In this document: positions 1 through 10,382 of the stretch, one piece after another
Numbering within the stretch: the stretch's first letter is position 1
Layout: each line of letters starts with the position of its first letter
Assembly (NCBI RefSeq): GCF_005780185.1
Contig: NZ_VBUI01000018.1
Coordinates: forward strand, 37,106 to 101,105
DNA: 64,000 bases
Direction: 5' to 3'
DNA from: Halomonas urmiana
GTDB taxonomy: Bacteria > Pseudomonadota > Gammaproteobacteria > Pseudomonadales > Halomonadaceae
Program-made: the position numbers and the translations under genes
Notes under the pieces: generated by a model
The model's database searches: none
Told to the model about the DNA's origin: nothing
What the model saw: only the letters and a program-made list of their open reading frames with translations

Positions 1-341
1 CGCATGGCGCCGTCGGCCCCGGATCGGATGGCCTCCTGCGTGCGGGCCCAGGCACTGGCCTCGTGGGCCAGCCGCGAACGGGGCTGGCGGCGGGGCAGGC
101 GCAGGGTCATGCCGCGCTCCGCGGCCATGGGATAGACTGCGCGTTCCCAGACATCGTGCAGGTAGTCGCCATCGGGGGTGAGGGTCGGCTCCGGTGCGGG
201 GCGCAGCTCGAAGGCGCGCCAGCGGATCGTCACCTCGCCCCCGAAGCGCTCGGCCAGGGCATCGAGTTCCGGCGCCTCCAGGTAGCAGAATGGACAGACA
301 TAGTCGCTGAAGACATCGAGGGTGATCCGCGGCCGGGTCAT
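1..341 (-). CDS. DsbA-family (FrnE-like) thiol oxidoreductase, 5' part only
   Basis: Only the first 113 residues are present; the rest lies beyond the left edge. The protein opens with a strand (TRPRITLDVFSDYVC) leading straight into a CPFC motif, the thioredoxin-fold active-site CxxC of the DsbA / 2-hydroxychromene isomerase / FrnE group. There is no signal peptide, which favours a cytoplasmic FrnE-like protein over periplasmic DsbA. Family members of this kind are usually a little over 200 residues, so about half is seen. It is divergent from yjdM across about 170 bases. Its substrate cannot be told from sequence; dithiol oxidoreductase or isomerase chemistry is the family expectation. Confidence 0.8.
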   Translation of the reverse strand, partial: MTRPRITLDVFSDYVCPFCYLEAPELDALAERFGGEVTIRWRAFELRPAPEPTLTPDGDYLHDVWERAVYPMAAERGMTLRLPRRQPRSRLAHEASAWARTQEAIRSGADGAM

Positions 342-512
342 GGGGGTCCCCTATGGCGATGTGGCAAGGCCCAATAGGGTAACAGCGAGCGGGATGCTGA
401 GCTCAGGTTCAAGGGGATCGTCGCTCGGGCCCCGCAGCAAGGTGTCGACTGGAGCGGCGCGGGCGCCGGGTGTAGGCTTGCTGCCTTTCTCTCCATGCAC
501 AGGACATCTTCG

Positions 513-851
513 ATGAGCGATCTGCCCAACTGCCCCGAGTGCGGCTCCGAGTTCACCTACGACGACGGCATGCAGTACGTCTGCCCGGAGTGCGGCCACG
601 AGTGGTCGAAGGACGCCGCAGCGGCGAGCGAGGACGAGGCGGTGATCCGCGATGCCAATGGCAACCCGCTGACCGACGGAGACACCGTAACAGTGATCAA
701 GGACCTCAAGATCAAGGGCTCCTCCTCGGTGGTGAAGGTCGGCACCAAGGTCAAGAACATCCGCCTGGTCGAGGGTGATCACGACATCGACTGCAAGATC
801 GACGGCATCGGGCCGATGAAGCTCAAGTCCGGGTTCGTCAAGAAGGTGTAA
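513..851 (+). CDS. yjdM: YjdM/PhnA-family zinc-ribbon protein
   Basis: A 112-residue protein matching the PhnA/YjdM family in length and layout. Two CPECG knuckles at about residues 7-11 and 24-28 form an N-terminal zinc ribbon. A C-terminal beta barrel follows, containing [17 protein letters not shown] and ending in KSGFVKKV. Despite the old name (alkylphosphonate utilisation protein PhnA) the family has no proven phosphonate role. I start at the ATG at 513, preceded by AGGA about 9 bases upstream, rather than an in-frame ATG 18 bases earlier, because the family begins close to the first knuckle. The next gene follows after 31 bases, so co-transcription is possible. Confidence 0.9.
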   Translation: MSDLPNCPECGSEFTYDDGMQYVCPECGHEWSKDAAAASEDEAVIRDANGNPLTDGDTVTVIKDLKIKGSSSVVKVGTKVKNIRLVEGDHDIDCKIDGIGPMKLKSGFVKKV

Positions 852-882
852 TACCCCCTCGCCACATTGGGAGAGAGCACTC

Positions 883-1935
883 ATGGCCAAGGATTCATCC
901 CGCAACTCAGCCGCGGCCACAAACGACATCTCACTTCGGGGCAAGGTCGCGTTCCTGTCGAGTCCCCAGGCTTACACCGGTTTCGAGGGGGAGGTCGATG
1001 TCAAGGAGACCCACATGGCCTGGGTCTTCCTGACTGAAGACCGAGTCTACAAGCTCAAGAAGCCCGTCGAGTACAATCACCGCGACTGCCATGTTCTTCG
1101 CGACCGCGAGTTTCTCTGCCATGAGGAGGTTCGGCTCAACCGTCGCCTGGCACCGGAGGTCTACCTGGGCGTGGCATCGTTGAGGCTGGATTCCGAGGGC
1201 AGGCTGGCGCTCAATGGCGAGGGAGAGGTGGTCGACTGGCTGGTCGTGATGAAGCGTCTGCCCGAGCATCTCATGCTGGATGTGGCGCTGTCGCAGGGTA
1301 CCGTCACCAAGGCCGGGGTCACCCGGGTCGCCGAGCGGCTCTCGAGCTTCTATCAGGGCCTGGAGCCGGTTGAGATGTCGGTAGAGACCTACCTGGATCA
1401 TTTCAAGTGTGAGCTCGACAGGAATCGGGAGGTCATCACTGATGCGCGATTCTCGCTGGCGAGGGATGGCGTGGCGCCGATGCTCGACCGCCTCGATCGT
1501 CTGGTTGACCAAGAGCCTGACCTGCTGAGAGAGCGAGCCCGGCAGGGGCGAATCGTCGAGGGACATGGTGATTTGCGCCCCGAGCACGTCTGCCTCTCCG
1601 AGCCCCCCGTTGTCATCGATTGCCTCGAATTCAGTCGCCCTCTGCGGCTGGTGGACCCCTTCGACGAACTGAGCTTCCTGGGGCTTGAGTGCGACCGACT
1701 CGGGGCCGCTTGGATTGGCGAGCTGCTGGTCAACGAGTGCGCCCAGACGCTACTGGATTGGCCAGACAGGCGGTTGCTGGCTTTCTATACGGCGTATCGT
1801 GCCTGTCTCAGGGCTCGCTTGTCCCTCGCTCACCTGCTCGAGCCGGATCCGCGCACGCCGGACAAGTGGGAGCCGCAGGCCGAGGACTACCTGGCTCTGG
1901 GGCAGCGGGCCTGCCGTGAACTGGACGCGCCCTAA
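883..1935 (+). CDS. Stand-alone COG2187-type kinase-fold protein
   Basis: 350 residues with an aminoglycoside-phosphotransferase-like fold. An N-terminal lobe carries VYKLKKPV (a likely ATP-binding lysine strand, about residues 55-62). The catalytic loop is GHGDLRPEHVCL (about 227-238), followed by VIDCLEF (about 243-249), which would supply the metal-binding aspartate. This matches the COG2187 family, which in many bacteria is fused to a C-terminal P-loop kinase domain (COG0645). Here the protein ends soon after the first domain, so it is the single-domain form. The substrate is unknown. The start has a good GGGAGAG site 7-8 bases upstream. It may share a transcript with yjdM; the downstream prs-like gene is convergent. 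Confidence 0.75.
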   Translation: MAKDSSRNSAAATNDISLRGKVAFLSSPQAYTGFEGEVDVKETHMAWVFLTEDRVYKLKKPVEYNHRDCHVLRDREFLCHEEVRLNRRLAPEVYLGVASLRLDSEGRLALNGEGEVVDWLVVMKRLPEHLMLDVALSQGTVTKAGVTRVAERLSSFYQGLEPVEMSVETYLDHFKCELDRNREVITDARFSLARDGVAPMLDRLDRLVDQEPDLLRERARQGRIVEGHGDLRPEHVCLSEPPVVIDCLEFSRPLRLVDPFDELSFLGLECDRLGAAWIGELLVNECAQTLLDWPDRRLLAFYTAYRACLRARLSLAHLLEPDPRTPDKWEPQAEDYLALGQRACRELDAP

Positions 1936-1948
1936 TCTGCCTGGATTC

Positions 1949-1965
1949 CCGGCCTTTCAGGCCGG
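1949..1965. terminator. Short hairpin between convergent genes
   Basis: Perfect 7-bp GC stem (CCGGCCT / AGGCCGG) with a 3-base loop, between the ends of the kinase-fold gene and the prs-like gene. No clear T-run on either strand, so terminator function is uncertain. Confidence 0.3.
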
Positions 1966-1979
1966 TAGAGGCGTGCCAT

Positions 1980-2957
1980 TTACGCGGGGCCTTCGAGCAG
2001 CTCGGTAAGTGAGCCATTCTCATGGACGCGGCGGATTGCTTCGGCAAAGAGCGGAGCGGCGCTGACCACCTCGAGGTGTTGGCTGACGACCTCGGCGTCG
2101 AGGCGGGTCGGCGGGATGGTATCGGTCACGATGAGCTTCGTCAGTTGCGGGTCGCTAACCACCTGGTTGGCATCGCCGACGAAGAGCCCATGTGCCGCCA
2201 GCCCGACGACCGTCTTTGCGCCCCGGTCCAGACAGGCCTGGGCGGCACGCAGCAGGGTGCCCCCCGAGCTGACCAGATCATCCACGACCAACACAGTGGC
2301 GCCTTCGACCTCGCCGGTCAGCAGGGTACCGCTGACCTTGCCCTCGCTGCGACGCTTCTCCATGTAGGCCGCGCCGATCTCGCGATCCAGCATGGGTTCC
2401 AGCATCTCTTTGAAGCCCTGCGCCCGCTTGACGCCGCCCGGGTCGGGGGAGGCCACCACCACCTTGCCGTTGCCGCAGCGCTCGCGCATGTAATCGGCAA
2501 ACAGGCGACGCGTATCGAGGGTATGGGTGGGGCAGCGGAAGGCGTTCTGGAAGGCGGCGGGGTTGTGAACATCGAGCGTCATCACGCCATCGATGCCCAT
2601 GGCCTCGAGGAGCATGGCCAGATAGCGCGAGGTCAGCGGGTCACGGGACTTGGTGCGGCGGTCCTTGCGCGCATAGGCCATATAGGGAATGACGGCGGTG
2701 ACCCGCTGGGCTCCCGCATCGTGGACGGCGCCAAGGAAGAAGAGTAGCCGGCAAAGCCGCTCGTTGACGCCTTGCTCCGGGGCGCCGTTGAGGCTCTGCA
2801 GGACATAGACATCCTCACCACGCACGCTTTCCAGCGGCCGCACTTTGTGCTCGCCGTCCTCGAAGTCGCGCTCCTCGTGTTCGGCAAGCGAGTGGCCCAG
2901 TGCCTGGGCCACCTTTTCGCCAAAGGGCCTACTGGCGTTGAGAGAGAATAGTTTCAT
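1980..2957 (-). CDS. prs: Divergent ribose-phosphate pyrophosphokinase paralogue
   Basis: 325 residues matching PRPP synthetase end to end: MKLFSLNAS start, the YMAYARKDRRT region (about 97-107), the SPDPGGVKRA segment, and a PRPP-binding loop VVDDLVSSGGTL. PRPP synthetase makes 5-phosphoribosyl-1-pyrophosphate from ribose 5-phosphate and ATP for nucleotide, His, Trp and NAD synthesis. The loop differs from the usual DDMIDTGGT of housekeeping Prs, and the flexible loop and C-terminus also diverge, so this looks like a second, specialised copy. The ATG at 2957 sits one base after GGGAGG, which is tight; an ATG at 2969 (MLGG extension) with a GAGGG upstream is an alternative start. It lies about 35-50 bases after the NDUFA9-like gene on the same strand. 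Confidence 0.8.
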   Translation of the reverse strand: MKLFSLNASRPFGEKVAQALGHSLAEHEERDFEDGEHKVRPLESVRGEDVYVLQSLNGAPEQGVNERLCRLLFFLGAVHDAGAQRVTAVIPYMAYARKDRRTKSRDPLTSRYLAMLLEAMGIDGVMTLDVHNPAAFQNAFRCPTHTLDTRRLFADYMRERCGNGKVVVASPDPGGVKRAQGFKEMLEPMLDREIGAAYMEKRRSEGKVSGTLLTGEVEGATVLVVDDLVSSGGTLLRAAQACLDRGAKTVVGLAAHGLFVGDANQVVSDPQLTKLIVTDTIPPTRLDAEVVSQHLEVVSAAPLFAEAIRRVHENGSLTELLEGPA

Positions 2958-3004
2958 GCCTCCCAACATAGACGCTGGGCCCTCTGCTTGACGAGCATGA
3001 AGGA

Positions 3005-3916
3005 TCAGGCATCGTGGGGTGTCAGGCAATTCGGCAGGCTCTCGCGCAGCGAGTGGGGCAGGATCTTCAGGTCACGGAAGCCTCCGACATCCTCGTCGGC
3101 GACGTTGTCGGTCTGCATCAGGATCACCTGGTCCCGGGTCAGCGGCTGGCCGGGCAACCACGTGGCCAGGGCCGCTACCAGCCGCCAGGCGAGGAAGGGA
3201 ATGGGCACCAGCGGCCGCTCGCGGTGCAGATGAGTGAGCAGCGTCTCGAGAATCTCCCGGTAGCTCAGTACCTCGGGCCCGCCGAGCTCGAAGAGACGTC
3301 TTGCGGTGGCAGAGCGACCCGTGAGTGTGGCGATAGCCCGCGCCACGTCCATCACGTGTACCGGCTGTAGCCGGGTCGTGCCGTGACCGAAAAGCGGGAT
3401 CAGCGGTAGCCGGGTCAGGCCCTCCAGGCCGGAGAGGAAGGCATCCCCGGGGCCGAATAGCACGCTGGGTCTCACGATGATCGCCTTGGGCATGGCGTCG
3501 AGTACCGCATCCTCGCCCCGGGCGCGGGCTCGCACATAGGTCGAGGGCGAGTCGAGGGAGGCGCCGATACCCGAGACCTGCACCAGCCGGGCGATGCCCG
3601 CCGCCCGAGCCAGGCGGGCCAGCTGGCCGGCCCCTGCGACGTGGATCGCCTCGAAGCTCGCCTCGCGGGTCTCCACGTAGAGGCTGACGGCGTTGACCAC
3701 GGCGCCGGCGCCCGCCAGTGCCGCGGTCACGCTCGCCTCGTCACGCAGGTCGGCGGTGACCAACTCGATGACGTCGCCCTCCTCGGCCCAGGCGGGCAGC
3801 GCCGGGTGGCGGGCGGCGATGCGCGCGGCCCGGCCGGTTTCAACCAGCTCCCGGACGATGGCGTCACCGAGAAAGCCGGTGCCGCCGAAGACCACTACGG
3901 GAGCCTCGCGCATCAT
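3005..3916 (-). CDS. NDUFA9-like NAD(P)-binding short-chain oxidoreductase
   Basis: About 303 residues of the atypical SDR class that includes the complex I NDUFA9 subunit and NmrA-like proteins. The N-terminus has the Rossmann dinucleotide motif VFGGTGFLG. SGIGASLDSPSTYVRARARGE holds the region where an SDR Tyr/Lys pair would be, with Y present but the lysine replaced, as is common in this atypical class. RPSVLFGPGDAFL follows. Three ATGs overlap at the start (3919, 3916, 3913); the AGGAGA just upstream fits 3916 or 3913 best. It is followed closely by the prs-like gene and preceded by a 46-codon membrane-protein gene, suggesting one leftward transcript. Substrate unknown. Confidence 0.75.
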   Translation of the reverse strand: MMREAPVVVFGGTGFLGDAIVRELVETGRAARIAARHPALPAWAEEGDVIELVTADLRDEASVTAALAGAGAVVNAVSLYVETREASFEAIHVAGAGQLARLARAAGIARLVQVSGIGASLDSPSTYVRARARGEDAVLDAMPKAIIVRPSVLFGPGDAFLSGLEGLTRLPLIPLFGHGTTRLQPVHVMDVARAIATLTGRSATARRLFELGGPEVLSYREILETLLTHLHRERPLVPIPFLAWRLVAALATWLPGQPLTRDQVILMQTDNVADEDVGGFRDLKILPHSLRESLPNCLTPHDA

Positions 3917-3976
3917 CATCTCTCCTGTCGTCTTCTATGGTGACGTCGCGAGCCGCTGGCTGCGGGGCAGCGTCGC

Positions 3977-4117
3977 TCACTCTCGGCGCGGGTCATCGTC
4001 CTGCCGGTTCGCTTCCGAGCGGATGATCGCCCGCTTGACCAGGCGAAACACCAGCCAGTGCAGGGCGGCAAGCACCACCAGCACCACACCGATCAGCAAC
4101 ATGAAGGACATCGTCAT
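3977..4117 (-). CDS. Small single-pass membrane protein, 46 residues
   Basis: A short ORF with a GAGG eight bases before its ATG. It encodes one strong hydrophobic helix (about residues 4-24, MLLIGVVLVVLAALHWLVF) followed by a basic stretch (RLVKRAIIR) and a polar acidic tail (QDDDPRRE). By the positive-inside rule the tail would face the cytoplasm. I do not recognise a family. It is 60 bases upstream of the NDUFA9-like gene on the same strand, so it may be the first gene of that transcript. Hydrophobic pattern, start site and codon usage like the neighbours support a real gene. Confidence 0.55.
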   Translation of the reverse strand: MTMSFMLLIGVVLVVLAALHWLVFRLVKRAIIRSEANRQDDDPRRE

Positions 4118-4192
4118 CGTGTCGGCCTCGAAGGGATTAGCGACATGCTACCGAGGCGTCACGTCGCTGGGAAGATCGGCTGTCCATTAGAT

Positions 4193-4211
4193 GAGAATGA
4201 TTGGCATTATT
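4193..4211. promoter_or_regulatory. Candidate Fur box
   Basis: The 19-mer GAGAATGATTGGCATTATT resembles the classical Fur consensus (GATAATGATAATCATTATC), matching at 14 of 19 positions. It lies between the leftward small-membrane-protein gene and the rightward Rrf2-suf operon, about 75 bases from the former and 80 bases upstream of the suf promoter, in locally AT-rich DNA. Which side it controls cannot be told. Confidence 0.5.
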
Positions 4212-4273
4212 AGGCAAATGGTGGCGAACGTGCCGCGATCCTGCCGGTTCTGACGCTTCCTGAGCTGCGGGGC

Positions 4274-4302
4274 TTCACATCAAATTCATACAGGACTAAA
4301 CT
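4274..4302 (+). promoter_or_regulatory. suf operon sigma-70 promoter
   Basis: TTCACA, 17-base spacer, TAAACT, leading to a predicted start near 4309, about 40 bases before the Rrf2 start codon. The -10 element lies inside the IscR-type box at 4288-4312, a typical repressor arrangement. Confidence 0.6.
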
Positions 4303-4312
4303 GGTCCCCAAT
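4288..4312 (+). promoter_or_regulatory. IscR type-1-like operator of the suf operon
   Basis: A 25-base element with ATA at one end, GACT-AAAC-TGGTC in the centre and AAT at the other end. Compared by eye with the IscR type 1 consensus (ATASYYGACTRWWWYAGTCRRSTAT) it matches at about 18 of 25 positions, including both central half-sites. It overlaps the -10 hexamer, so a bound Rrf2 protein should block polymerase. The first gene of the operon encodes an Rrf2 protein with three clustered cysteines, the obvious candidate for an autorepressor. Confidence 0.6.
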
Positions 4313-4348
4313 CGAACACGAGGGGGTCGAACCCCGGGGAGTCAGGCC

Positions 4349-4810
4349 TTGCTGAAGCTTTCCAGACTGACCGACTACGCGGCGGTGGTGATGGCGCAGA
4401 TTGCCAGGCATCCCGAGCAGCCCCATGCCGCGGCGGAGCTCGCCGAAGCGGTCCAGCTGCCGCACCCCACGGTCAGCAAGACGCTGAAGATGCTGGTGCG
4501 CGCCGGGCTGCTGGAGTCGCGACGCGGCGCCCAGGGTGGCTACTCGCTGGCGCGTCCGGCCTCCCGGATCACCGCCAGCGATATCATCTCGGCCATCGAG
4601 GGTCCCGTGGCCATGACCGAGTGCAGCCAGGCCGGCGGTGCTTGTGACCTGGCCGCCACCTGTGGTGTGGCGGACAACTGGCAGCGCGTCTCGCTGGCCA
4701 TCCGCACCCTGCTCGACAGCGTCACCCTGGCCCACCTGGCCGACACCAATCCGATCAAGCTGCCGGTGCAGCTGCCCATTCAGAGCGTGAGTCTGGCCGC
4801 CGAGGCCTGA
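4349..4810 (+). CDS. Rrf2-family SUF Fe-S assembly regulator
   Basis: 153 residues. An N-terminal winged helix ([17 protein letters not shown], then [32 protein letters not shown]) is typical of Rrf2 proteins. Cysteines at 92, 99 and 105 are positioned to bind an Fe-S cluster, as in IscR and the SUF-linked Rrf2 regulators. The start codon is TTG, with GGGGAG about 9 bases upstream. The gene is first in the suf operon, 71 bases before sufB, and an IscR-type box covers its promoter. Inference: the cluster-loaded form represses suf, and iron or oxidative stress relieves repression. Confidence 0.9.
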   Translation: MLKLSRLTDYAAVVMAQIARHPEQPHAAAELAEAVQLPHPTVSKTLKMLVRAGLLESRRGAQGGYSLARPASRITASDIISAIEGPVAMTECSQAGGACDLAATCGVADNWQRVSLAIRTLLDSVTLAHLADTNPIKLPVQLPIQSVSLAAEA

Positions 4811-4881
4811 CGCACTCGAGTATTTCACTACCCGAGGCGAGCCAGCGCTCGCCGACCCAACCGCCCGGGAGGGGAGACATC

Positions 4882-6324
<1,443 letters not shown>

Positions 6325-6427
6325 GAAAACGGCTGCGCGTCGCTCGCGCGTTTCTCCGGATTCGCGAAAAGGTCAAGACATTCAAGGAGTCGCGCCGGCG
6401 GCTCACCACGAATCAAAGGTAGTCAAC

Positions 6428-7176
<749 letters not shown>

Positions 7177-7180
<4 letters not shown>

Positions 7181-8526
7181 GTGAAGACGTGAAGACCTTC
7201 CTCGACCGCCTGGCCGAGCGCAACGCCGCCCGCGGGCCGGAGCCCACCTGGATCGCCGCACGGCGCCAGGCGGGTGCCGCGCGCTTCGAGGCCATGGGCT
7301 TTCCCCATCGCCGGGTCGAGGCGTGGAAGTACACCGACGTGCGCGCCATCGCCCGGGGCGACTTCGCCCTGGCCGGCGACGCCGAGTTCTCGCCCGCCAG
7401 CGCGGCGGCGCTGACGCTGCCGATCGAGGCGCACCGCCTGACCTTCGTCGACGGCGTCTTCGCCCCGGCCCTGTCGCGGCTCGACGAGCTGCCCGGGGGC
7501 GTTGCGCTGATGCCACTCTCGGCGGCCCTCGAGGAGAACCACGAGGCCGTGGGCGGGCCGCTGGGCCGGCTGACCGGCGTCGAGTTCTCCGCCTTCGCCG
7601 CCCTCAATACCGCCTTCATGGAGGAGGGTGCGGTGCTGCGGCTCGCGCCGGGCACCGTGGTCGAGAAGCCCATCGTGCTGCAGTTCCTCTCCCGGTCCGG
7701 CGAGCAGGCGGTGATGAGCCATCCGCGCATCCTGATCCAGATGGCCGGGCGTAGCGAGGCCACGGTGATCGAGCACCACGTGGGCGAGGAGGGCGCCGCC
7801 AACTTCACTAACCTGGTCGAGGAGATCATCCTCGAGCGCGGCGCGATCCTCACCCACTACAAGCTGCAGGAGGCCTCGCTTCAGGATCTGCATGTGGCCA
7901 GCCTCCACGTCGAGCAGGCCCGCGACAGCCGCTACACCTCCTTCAACCTGAACCTGGGTGGCGGCCTGGTGCGCAACGACCTGGTGGCCGAGCTCAATGG
8001 TCAGGGGGCCGAGGCCAACCTCTACGGCCTGTTCTACGGCCAGGGGCGTCAGCACGTGGACAACCACACCCTGGTCAATCACAACGCGCCGCGCACCTAC
8101 TCCAACGAGAACTACAAGGGCATCCTCGATGACCGCGCCCATGGCGTGTTCAACGGCAAGGTGATGGTCAAGCGCGACAGCCAGCAGATCGAGGGCTACC
8201 AGAGCAACGCCAACCTGCTGCTCTCCGACCGCGCCGAGATCGACACCAAGCCCGAGCTCGAGATCTACGCCGACGACGTCAAGTGCTCCCATGGCAGCAC
8301 CACCGGCCAGCTCGACGAGGAGGCGGTGTTCGCCCTGCGCACCCGCGGCATCGACGAGCAGACCGCCCGTGGCCTGCTGACCCTGGCCTTCGCCGGCGAG
8401 GTGATGGAGCAGGTGGATCTCGACGCCGTGGCCGAGCGGGTCGAGCTGGCCGTCGCCGGCAAGCTGCCCGAGCGTTTCCACCTGGCCGGCCTGGTGGAAG
8501 CCGCCGTGGCCCTGAACGAGGAGTAA
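7177..8526 (+). CDS. sufD: Fe-S assembly protein SufD
   Basis: 449 residues. The C-terminal half has the SufB/SufD beta-helix signature: HVDNHTLVNHNAPRTYSNENYKGILDDRAHGVFNGK, KPELEIYADDVKCSHGSTTGQLDEEAVFALRTRGI, and the helical end around ARGLLTLAFAGEVM. The N-terminal part has FPHRRVEAWKYTDVRAI, a common SufD start region. SufD pairs with SufB in the scaffold and is needed for iron acquisition. The gene overlaps sufC by four bases and ends three bases before sufS, so translation is probably coupled. Confidence 0.96.
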
Positions 8527-8529
8527 GCG

Positions 8530-9771
8530 ATGGCCGATTTCAGCGACCTGACGCTGGACGTGGCGAAGCTGCGACGCGACTTCCCGATCCTCGATCGAGA
8601 GGTCCACGGCAAGCCGCTCGTCTACCTGGACAATGCCGCCACCAGCCAGACGCCGCGCCAGGTGATCGAGGTGTTCGACGACTACTATGGTCGTTACAAC
8701 GCCAACATCCACCGCGGCCTGCACACCCTGGCCGACGAGGCCACCGCGGCCTTCGAAGGCACGCGAGAGACGGTGCGCGCCTTCCTGAACGCCGCGGACC
8801 AACGCGAGATCGTCTTCACCCGCGGCACCACCGAGGCGATCAACCTGGTGGTGAGCAGCTGGGGGCGGGCCAACCTCAAGGCCGGCGACGAGGTGCTGAT
8901 CTCGCGCCTGGAGCACCACTCCAACATCGTGCCCTGGCAGCTGCTGGCCGGTGAGCTCGGCTTCACCATCAAGGTGATTCCGGTCGACGAGCGCGGCGCG
9001 CTGGACCTCGCGGCCTATCGCGACCTCTTCACCGAGCGCACCCGCCTGGTTGCGGTGAATCACATTTCCAACGCCTTCGGCACCGTCAACCCGGTGGTTG
9101 AGATGGCTCGCGTGGCCCATGAGCACGGCGCCCGCATCCTGATCGACGGCGCCCAGGCCGCGCCCCATCAGGCCATCGACGTCCAGGCCATCGACGCCGA
9201 CTTCTACGCCTTCTCCGGCCACAAGGTCTATGGGCCTACCGGCGTGGGCGTGCTCTATGGCAAGGCCGAGCTGCTCGAGGCGATGCCGCCCTGGCAGGGC
9301 GGCGGCGAGATGATCAAGACGGTCTCCTTCGAGGCGCCGACCACCTTCGCCGACATCCCGCACAAGTTCGAGGCCGGCACCCCGGCCATCGCCGAGGTGA
9401 TCGCCCTGGGGCGTGCCCTGCAGTGGGTCCAGGGGATCGGACTCGAATTGATTGGCGCCTGGGAAGCGCGTTTGCTCGAGCATGCCACCGAGGGGATACA
9501 GGGCATCGAGGGGCTGCGTATCCTGGGCACTGCGCCGGACAAGGCGGGCGTATTGTCGTTCGTGGTTGATGGAGCGCACTCCCAGGATATCGGGCTGTTG
9601 ATCGACCAGCTCGGGGTGGCAATCCGTACCGGCCACCATTGTGCCCAGCCGCTGCTGGCGCGGTTCGGGGTGGATGCTACCTGCCGGGCCTCTTTCGCCG
9701 CCTACAATACGCCCGAGGAGATCGACGTCTTCGTCGAGGGGCTCGAGCGTGTCATCGGCATGCTGCGCTGA
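8530..9771 (+). CDS. sufS: Cysteine desulfurase SufS
   Basis: 413 residues, a class V PLP-dependent enzyme. YLDNAATSQTPRQVIEV lies near the N-terminus, LISRLEHHSNIVPWQ precedes the substrate site, the PLP-binding lysine is K232 in FSGHKVYGPTG, and the sulfur-carrying catalytic cysteine is C371 in RTGHHCAQPLL. It removes sulfur from cysteine as an enzyme persulfide for SufB. The family's usual sulfur acceptor SufE, or SufU, is not encoded nearby. The gene is tightly packed after sufD, with sufT starting 18 bases downstream. Confidence 0.96.
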   Translation: MADFSDLTLDVAKLRRDFPILDREVHGKPLVYLDNAATSQTPRQVIEVFDDYYGRYNANIHRGLHTLADEATAAFEGTRETVRAFLNAADQREIVFTRGTTEAINLVVSSWGRANLKAGDEVLISRLEHHSNIVPWQLLAGELGFTIKVIPVDERGALDLAAYRDLFTERTRLVAVNHISNAFGTVNPVVEMARVAHEHGARILIDGAQAAPHQAIDVQAIDADFYAFSGHKVYGPTGVGVLYGKAELLEAMPPWQGGGEMIKTVSFEAPTTFADIPHKFEAGTPAIAEVIALGRALQWVQGIGLELIGAWEARLLEHATEGIQGIEGLRILGTAPDKAGVLSFVVDGAHSQDIGLLIDQLGVAIRTGHHCAQPLLARFGVDATCRASFAAYNTPEEIDVFVEGLERVIGMLR

Positions 9772-9789
9772 GGCCTATCAAGGAGCGAC

Positions 9790-10362
9790 ATGAGCGATAT
9801 CGAGCAGATAGCCACCCTCCACAAGGGGCAGGAGCTGCCCCTGCAGCGTGACGTGGCGGCGATCTCCATTCCCTTCGGCAAGACCGTGACCCTGACCGAG
9901 GACAGCATCGTCAGCGTGATGCAGGCCAAGGGCAGCACGGTGAGCGTGGGGTTCGAGGGGCGCCTCTACCTGATCGAGGGCGCCAACCTGGACGCCCTGG
10001 GCCTCCCGGCGCTGCCGCGCCCGACGCTTTCTGAGGCGGCCACCGAGGAGGAGATCGAGCAGTTCGTGTGGGACCAGCTGCGCACCTGCTTCGATCCCGA
10101 GATCCCCGTCAACATCGTCGACCTGGGCCTGGTCTACGGCTGTCGCATCGAGCGGCTGATCACCGGCGAGCGCCTCGTCACCATCCGCATGACCCTGACC
10201 GCCCCGGGCTGCGGCATGGGCGACGTGATCGCCGCCGATGCGCGTAACAAGATCCTCGGCGCTCCGCAGATCAGCAAGGTGCACACCGAGATCGTGTTCG
10301 ATCCCCCCTGGAGTCGTGAGATGATGAGCGACGAAGCGAAGCTGGAACTGGGGATGTTCTAG
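9790..10362 (+). CDS. sufT: Fe-S assembly-associated protein SufT
   Basis: 190 residues. The N-terminal half is a small beta-rich part (KTVTLTEDSIVSVMQAKGSTVSV). The C-terminal half is a MIP18/DUF59 domain with DPEIPVNIVDLGLVYGCRI and the TAPGCGMGDVIAADA loop that carries the conserved cysteine of these Fe-S maturation factors. SufT-type proteins are found at the end of suf operons and help mature Fe-S proteins under high demand. The start has AAGGAG five bases upstream. It is the last recognisable suf gene; sanA follows 20 bases later, possibly on the same transcript. Confidence 0.92.
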   Translation: MSDIEQIATLHKGQELPLQRDVAAISIPFGKTVTLTEDSIVSVMQAKGSTVSVGFEGRLYLIEGANLDALGLPALPRPTLSEAATEEEIEQFVWDQLRTCFDPEIPVNIVDLGLVYGCRIERLITGERLVTIRMTLTAPGCGMGDVIAADARNKILGAPQISKVHTEIVFDPPWSREMMSDEAKLELGMF

Positions 10363-10382
10363 CGGTTGCGCCGGGGAGATCC

